In this document: positions 59,346 to 64,000 of the stretch, piece after piece | Layout of the letters: each line of letters begins with the position of its first letter | How positions within the stretch are numbered: the first letter of the stretch is position 1 | NCBI RefSeq assembly: GCF_007992095.1 | Contig: NZ_BJZP01000025.1 | Span: 1 to 64,000 of the forward strand | DNA from: Paenirhizobium naphthalenivorans | Lineage (GTDB): Bacteria; Pseudomonadota; Alphaproteobacteria; Rhizobiales; Rhizobiaceae | DNA: 64,000 nucleotides | Reading direction: 5' to 3' | Translations under genes and position numbers: made by a program | The notes under the pieces: model-generated | Told to the model about the DNA's origin: nothing | The model's database searches: none | What the model saw: the letters and a program-made list of their open reading frames with translations, nothing else

Positions 59346-61682
59346 ATGGGCCTGCACGAGTTCGGAAATATCTCAGTCGGTTCGCACGCCGAGCGAAAGG
59401 GAGCCGGCGAAAAGGAATACCTGTCCTTTCACGACGTGTTCGCCTTCCTGCGCCGGAACACCCTCGTCATCGGGGCGTTCACGGTCGCTGGGATCGTCCT
59501 GGGTGGCGTCTATGTTCTGAAGACCCAGCCGATATACCAGGCAACGACGCGGCTGGTGATGGACCCCGAACAGGGACGGGTCATCTCGCAGGACGTGTCC
59601 AGCGGCACCGTCATCATCGAGACCGCGGAAATCGCGAGCCAGGTGGAAATCGTCAAATCCGAGGCGATCGCGCTCGACGTGATCCAGCGGCTCGACCTCG
59701 TTAACGATCCCGAGTTCGCCGACACCAGTTCGTTGCGCACCATCGTCGTGGGCCTGCTGACCTCGACCGTCGACATGATAACCGGGACAACGCGGGAGGA
59801 CGCGACCACCGTCAGCGAAGAGGAACGGCTGAGGCATGTGATGGGATACTTCCTGTCGCGCGTGACCGTGCAGCGCGTGGGGCAGTCCTACGTGCTCCAG
59901 ATCGGATACAGTTCCAACGATCCGCAAAAGGCCGCCAGGACCGCGAACGCCCTGGCCGACGCCTATATTCGCAACGGCATGAACGAGCGCGCAGAGGCGG
60001 CGAAGCGTGGCGCGACGTGGCTTGAGAACCGGTTGGCCGAAATCGGCGCCAAGGCGAGAAAGGCCGCGATCACCGCCGAGGAGTTTCGCAACCGCAACGG
60101 CATCACCGCGGTCGGCAGTGTCTCGACTCTCGATCAGCAGCAGCTCTCCGAGCTCAGCAGCCAGGTGCTTGCCGCGAAGGCCGGGACGGCCGCAGAGTCC
60201 GCTAAGTTGGAGATCCTGACAAAGCTGATCTTGAAGGACCAAGCCACCGAAAGCGATCCGGAGGAAGTGGCGAACAACGCCCAGATCCAGAAGCTTCGCG
60301 AGGACATCCGATCGGCCCGCACCCGACTCGAGGGGTTGAAGAGCCGCTATAGCGACGGCAATCCGGCGATCGCGGCGACCCAGGCGGAGATCGACCGCCT
60401 GGATGCGGGGATCGGGGCGGAGCTGCGACGGATCGCGTCCGTCTACCGCGCCAATGTCGAGGTGGCGCGCACGCGGGAAAAGCTGGTCGAGGAGCAGTTC
60501 GCGGCGGCAAGTCGCAGCGGCGAGGACAAGAATATCGCCCGCGTCGAACTCGCCGAAATGGAAAGCAACGCCAACACCTATCGCCGCCTCTATGAGAGCA
60601 TCCTGCAGCAGCTGTCCGGCACGCTGCAGACGCTTTCATTTCCCTCGGCGCAGGCTCGCGTCGTTTCGGCGGCGACGGCCCCCTTCGGCAAAAGCTGGCC
60701 GAAGACCTCGATCATCCTGCCATTCTCGGCCATGCTCGGTTTTGCGGGTGGTCTGATGGTAGCCGTTTTACGCAACAGTCTCGACCGCAGGACCAGCTCC
60801 AGCGGCCGCCTGGAAAGGGAACTCGGGATCGGTTCATTGGGGCGTATCCCGGTCTACCGGCCGGAACCCCGTCACAACAAGGGTAAGCCCGCGCTGCCGG
60901 AACCGGTGCAACCACTGCGATCGATCCTGGACTCGCCCTATTCCCGCTTTTCCGAGGCGCTGCGTGGCGTAAAGAGCTCCCTCGACGCCGTCATGCCCGC
61001 CAGCGGATCGCTCGTGGTCGGCGTCACATCGGTCGGCTCGGGGGAAGGCAAGACCACGATCGCGACGAACCTCGCGCAACTCTACCAGAATGAAGGACAG
61101 TCGGTTCTTCTGATCGATGCCGATTTCATCAGCGCGCGACTGACGCGTCTGGCGGCGAATACGGCGACGGAACTCGGATTGAAGCCGCTTGAACTGGAGG
61201 AGCCTGACATTCCGCTGATCTCCTTCCCCAGTATGCGACGACGCGACACCGCCGAACTCCCGACCCCACACAGCGAGATGCGGAGAGAGCGTGATCACGC
61301 TGAAACGCCGTCCGGAGAGGCGAGCACGATCCCGGTACCCCTTTTGACGACCAACCAGACGAAGCAGATCGCCGCATCCCACCAGAGATACGGCCATCTT
61401 CCAGCCCTCAAGGAAGCCATCGAGAAGCTGCGCAAGCAGTACAAGGTCGTTATCGTCGACATGTCCGGCTTCGAGAACTCGGCCGACACGCGCACGATCT
61501 GCACCTATCTCGACGGCGTCATTCTGGTGCTCGGAAATTCGAACAAGATGACGATCGAGCGCCTTGCCGACGCCCTTGCCCTGTTCGGCCGGTCGCGTCT
61601 TGCTCTTCTGGGCGTTGTCGCCAATCGCAGTGGCGTCGAGGATTGGTTCCAGAGCCGTTTCGGCGGCGGAGGCATCGGATGA
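59346..61682 (+). CDS. polysaccharide co-polymerase with ATPase domain (ExoP/Wzc-like)
   Basis: A 778-residue inner-membrane protein. An N-terminal Wzz domain with its first membrane helix (LVIGAFTVAGIVLGGVYVL), periplasmic coiled coil, a second membrane helix (SIILPFSAMLGFAGGLMVAV) and a C-terminal P-loop domain (SGEGKTT near residue 566, LLIDADF). The later kinase motifs are degenerate (VVIVDMSGF) and there is no Tyr-rich tail, so autophosphorylation is doubtful. It sets chain length and links polymerase to export. It overlaps the next gene by ATGA. Confidence 0.92.
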   Translation: MGLHEFGNISVGSHAERKGAGEKEYLSFHDVFAFLRRNTLVIGAFTVAGIVLGGVYVLKTQPIYQATTRLVMDPEQGRVISQDVSSGTVIIETAEIASQVEIVKSEAIALDVIQRLDLVNDPEFADTSSLRTIVVGLLTSTVDMITGTTREDATTVSEEERLRHVMGYFLSRVTVQRVGQSYVLQIGYSSNDPQKAARTANALADAYIRNGMNERAEAAKRGATWLENRLAEIGAKARKAAITAEEFRNRNGITAVGSVSTLDQQQLSELSSQVLAAKAGTAAESAKLEILTKLILKDQATESDPEEVANNAQIQKLREDIRSARTRLEGLKSRYSDGNPAIAATQAEIDRLDAGIGAELRRIASVYRANVEVARTREKLVEEQFAAASRSGEDKNIARVELAEMESNANTYRRLYESILQQLSGTLQTLSFPSAQARVVSAATAPFGKSWPKTSIILPFSAMLGFAGGLMVAVLRNSLDRRTSSSGRLERELGIGSLGRIPVYRPEPRHNKGKPALPEPVQPLRSILDSPYSRFSEALRGVKSSLDAVMPASGSLVVGVTSVGSGEGKTTIATNLAQLYQNEGQSVLLIDADFISARLTRLAANTATELGLKPLELEEPDIPLISFPSMRRRDTAELPTPHSEMRRERDHAETPSGEASTIPVPLLTTNQTKQIAASHQRYGHLPALKEAIEKLRKQYKVVIVDMSGFENSADTRTICTYLDGVILVLGNSNKMTIERLADALALFGRSRLALLGVVANRSGVEDWFQSRFGGGGIG

Positions 61683-62623
61683 ACGTCTCCAGTGTTTCCC
61701 CGAAGCGCGGCGCATTGGCGCCATCGGCTGGCGCGCTCCATCTCGTGGTCGGTATTCCGAGCACGGGCAGGAAGGACATCCTCGCGAGGACGCTGCGCCA
61801 GCTGGCGCGCCAGGATCGGCAGCCGGACGAGGTCGTGGTTTGCGTCTGCTCGCAGGACGATATCGACCGGAATTGCCTGGCGGACCTTGCCTGTCCCTCC
61901 CGCGTCCTGATCTCGTCACGCGGCAGCTGCCGTCAACGCAATGGCATTCTCGATGCCGTACCGCAAGCCGATGTCGTCGTATTCCTCGACGATGACTTTC
62001 TCATGACGGCGCCCTATCTGGAGGAGATCGAGCAACTCTTCTCCGAACACCCCGATGTGGTGATTGCCACCGGAACCGTCATAGCCGACGGCATCACCGG
62101 GCCGGGCATCTCCCTCACCGAAGGGATCGACAGGATCCTGGCCGCAGAACTGGCGGCGGACTATGATCCGGATCCCTTGCACGCCGTCAATAACGGCTAT
62201 GGATGCAACATGGCCGTGCGCATGTCGGCGGTGCGCGGCGGAAACCTGCGTTTCGACGAGGATATGCCGCTGTACGGCTGGCTGGAGGACGTCGACTTCA
62301 GTCGCATGGCGGCACGCCATGGCCGAGTGGTCAAGTCCACGCGACTGACAGGCGTGCATCTCGGCACGAAGCTCTCCCGCACCTCCGGCGCCCGGTTCGG
62401 CTACTCGCAGATCGCAAATCCGATCTACCTAGCCCGCAAGGGAACCATGACCGTCCGTCATGCCGGCCTTCAGATGGCGCGCAATGTCGCCGCCAACGCC
62501 GCGAAGGTTTGGCGGCCCGAACCGTGGGTCGACCGAAAGGGGCGCCTCAGGGGAAATCTTCGTGCGTTCGCGGATCTGCTCTTCCGCCGCCTGGCCCCAG
62601 GCAACATCGAGACGATGGACTAA
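61679..62623 (+). CDS. GT2 family glycosyltransferase
   Basis: A 314-residue GT-A enzyme with LVVGIPSTGRKDIL, the DxD-type motif VVFLDDDFL and the acceptor-site ED of WLEDVDFSRMA. No membrane helices are present, so it adds a single sugar in the cytoplasm. The start overlaps the ExoP-like stop (ATGA). Confidence 0.9.
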   Translation: MNVSSVSPKRGALAPSAGALHLVVGIPSTGRKDILARTLRQLARQDRQPDEVVVCVCSQDDIDRNCLADLACPSRVLISSRGSCRQRNGILDAVPQADVVVFLDDDFLMTAPYLEEIEQLFSEHPDVVIATGTVIADGITGPGISLTEGIDRILAAELAADYDPDPLHAVNNGYGCNMAVRMSAVRGGNLRFDEDMPLYGWLEDVDFSRMAARHGRVVKSTRLTGVHLGTKLSRTSGARFGYSQIANPIYLARKGTMTVRHAGLQMARNVAANAAKVWRPEPWVDRKGRLRGNLRAFADLLFRRLAPGNIETMD

Positions 62624-62626
62624 GGC

Positions 62627-63880
62627 ATGGTGGACCGGCGGGCTGCTCACATCGTCATCATCAACGATCGCTCGAGCCGCGTTGGGGGAGCGTCCAACCT
62701 GGCGATCCTCCTGGCGAAGATGCTCGAAGACCGTGGCATCGGGACCACTTATTTCGCCGGCGACCATCCGTCCGACGAAAAGCCCGTCGCGGATACGATC
62801 CATCTTGGCGGCACGCCACTCGTCGATCAGGGCAGACTGACGGCATTTGCCAACGGTATCTACAACGCCCGGGCCTATGCCGCCCTGCGGGAACTCGTCC
62901 TCAAAAAGGATACGCCATCGACGATCTACCACGTGCACGGCTGGTCGAAAATCCTGTCCCCCTCCATCTTTCGGGCGCTGGAACCGGTGCGGCGCAGGAC
63001 GATCCTCCACGCGCATGACTATTTCCTGGCATGCCCGAATGGCGGTTTTGCCAACTATCGTTCCCAGCAAGTGTGCTCGTTGCGGCCGATGTCCACGCAA
63101 TGCCTCACCACCCAGTGCGACAAGCGCGGATACCACGAGAAGATCTGGCGCACCGCCCGGCATCTGCTCCGCGAACACTTCTACGAGACCCGCGACATGC
63201 CCGCGAACATTGTCATCGTTCACGAGCGCATGCGCGACTATTTCGCGCGCGCGGGGCTGAGCGGAGCATGTATCGATGCGATCCGCAATCCCGTGGAACC
63301 CTTCATGACCGAGCCCGGAACGCCATGGCGAAACAAGGCCTTTTTTTTCATCGGCCGGCTGGAGCAGGAAAAGGGCTTTGATGACGCCGCGCGGGCCGCG
63401 CGGCTTGCCGGCGCGCCGCTGCACGTGATCGGGGATGGCGCCGGCCGCGCCATGCTCGAGATGTCGTTTCCCGAGGTCACGCTCCACGGGTGGCGGGACC
63501 GCGACCAGATCCGCGCGCTCGTCGGCGATGCCCGCGCCGTCGTCGTCTCCTCGCGCGTGCCCGAGCCCTTCGGTCTGGTCGCGCTTGAAGCCGTTTCGAG
63601 CGGCATACCGGTGGTCATGCCCGATTCCGCCTTGCTCGCGAGCGAGATCGCCGCGCGCGGTTGCGGCATGACGTTCCGCGCCGGCGACGGCAAGAGCCTT
63701 GCCAACGTGTTGCGCCTCATCGCGACGGACGACGAGCTTGTCAGGGCCATGAGCCTTCGCTGCGCGCGGGAAGCGTCGATGCTGGCCCAGACCCAGATTT
63801 CCTGGAGCGAGGCGCTGATGAATCTCTACGAACGCGTGCTCGAACGCGCCGGGCGTGGCGCCCTCACCGGCATCTGCTGA
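62627..63880 (+). CDS. GT4 family glycosyltransferase
   Basis: A 417-residue GT-B enzyme with N-terminal GGASNLAILLAKMLEDRG, central HAHDYFLACPNGG and the C-terminal donor motif EPFGLVALEAVSSGIPVV. Four Cys near residues 143-165 (PNGGFANYRSQQVCSLRP, TQCLTTQC) could bind metal. It is 3 bases from the GT2 stop and continues the export operon. Confidence 0.92.
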   Translation: MVDRRAAHIVIINDRSSRVGGASNLAILLAKMLEDRGIGTTYFAGDHPSDEKPVADTIHLGGTPLVDQGRLTAFANGIYNARAYAALRELVLKKDTPSTIYHVHGWSKILSPSIFRALEPVRRRTILHAHDYFLACPNGGFANYRSQQVCSLRPMSTQCLTTQCDKRGYHEKIWRTARHLLREHFYETRDMPANIVIVHERMRDYFARAGLSGACIDAIRNPVEPFMTEPGTPWRNKAFFFIGRLEQEKGFDDAARAARLAGAPLHVIGDGAGRAMLEMSFPEVTLHGWRDRDQIRALVGDARAVVVSSRVPEPFGLVALEAVSSGIPVVMPDSALLASEIAARGCGMTFRAGDGKSLANVLRLIATDDELVRAMSLRCAREASMLAQTQISWSEALMNLYERVLERAGRGALTGIC

Positions 63881-63923
63881 CGCCGGCCCCTTTGCTGCAC
63901 GTTGCCGTCCGGGCGCTAACACA

Positions 63924-64000
63924 CTATTGGATGCCCACCGGCGGCCGCTCTTCCTCCCGGCGTAAATAGAACCCGGCACATTCGCTGGGGCCGAGCTCCG
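63924..64000 (-). CDS. possible C-terminus of a convergent gene
   Basis: Twenty-four codons on the minus strand (ELGPSECAGFYLRREEERPP then VGIQ, stop at 63924) enter from the right edge. The short stretch is not recognised, and could be chance. Confidence 0.25.
   Translation of the reverse strand, partial: ELGPSECAGFYLRREEERPPVGIQ

Noticed and set aside
62429-63979. Long minus-strand reading frame opposite the GT2/GT4 genes
   Set aside because: It is antisense to two recognisable glycosyltransferases and has no family similarity.

Overview
The window looks like a high-GC alphaproteobacterial replicon, most likely Rhizobiaceae. The evidence is a TPP-riboswitch-led thiC-thiO-thiS-thiG-thiE operon in the rhizobial order, several PotABCD/UgpC-type ABC systems, plasmid/ICE backbone families typical of rhizobia (DUF1419, DUF3991-TOPRIM, a giant methylase-helicase) and ExoF/ExoP-like polysaccharide export proteins. 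No tRNA, rRNA, replication origin or CRISPR array was seen.

Layout. (1) 1-7368: a minus-strand sugar or sugar-acid catabolic operon (MaoC, Gfo/Idh/MocA oxidoreductase, rhamnose-mutarotase family, enolase-superfamily dehydratase) with the remains of two ABC importers fused by a deletion near 4400, and a divergent GntR regulator. (2) 7369-12181: the thiamine operon. (3) 12388-19234: a polyamine-type amine uptake and oxidation cluster (XRE-cupin regulator, cupin, FAD amine oxidase; divergent solute-binding protein, two permeases, ATPase). (4) 19310-31568: a scar of IS remnants (IS5, IS3, IS256 families) around a decaying plasmid/ICE backbone. This backbone has a truncated ParB, an intact Xre/RES toxin-antitoxin pair with a palindromic operator, a methylase-helicase broken by a stop and a frameshift, a frameshifted DUF1419 gene, a TOPRIM protein and a 54-residue protein. 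It ends with an EamA gene cut by an IS903-group element. (5) 31617-49815: a compact hybrid NRPS-PKS locus. Three enzymes form the line A-T / KS-AT-ACP-aminotransferase-C-A-T / C-T-TE, and a protein with a GINT1-like domain follows; all four genes overlap or nearly touch on the minus strand. A GMC oxidoreductase, a DegT-type aminotransferase and an Sfp-type phosphopantetheinyl transferase accompany them. (6) 50125-63880: an exopolysaccharide locus with a GH16 glycanase, a polymerase/ligase-like membrane protein, a frameshifted pyruvyl transferase, Crp/Fnr and LuxR regulators, three glycosyltransferases, a small membrane protein, and ExoF- and ExoP-like export proteins.

How the parts fit. The assembly line predicts a short product: an amino acid starter, one malonyl extension whose beta-ketone is transaminated (giving a beta,gamma-diamino acyl unit if the starter is an alpha-amino acid), then glycine, then a terminal C-T-TE module with no adenylation domain, a non-canonical condensation motif and a cysteine in place of the thioesterase serine. 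The fourth gene of the operon carries a domain known from glycan/glycolipid transferases, and the locus abuts exopolysaccharide genes. The main hypothesis is therefore a nonribosomal aminoacyl-polyketide that decorates, or is exported with, a surface polysaccharide. This is inference from context, not shown by the sequence alone.
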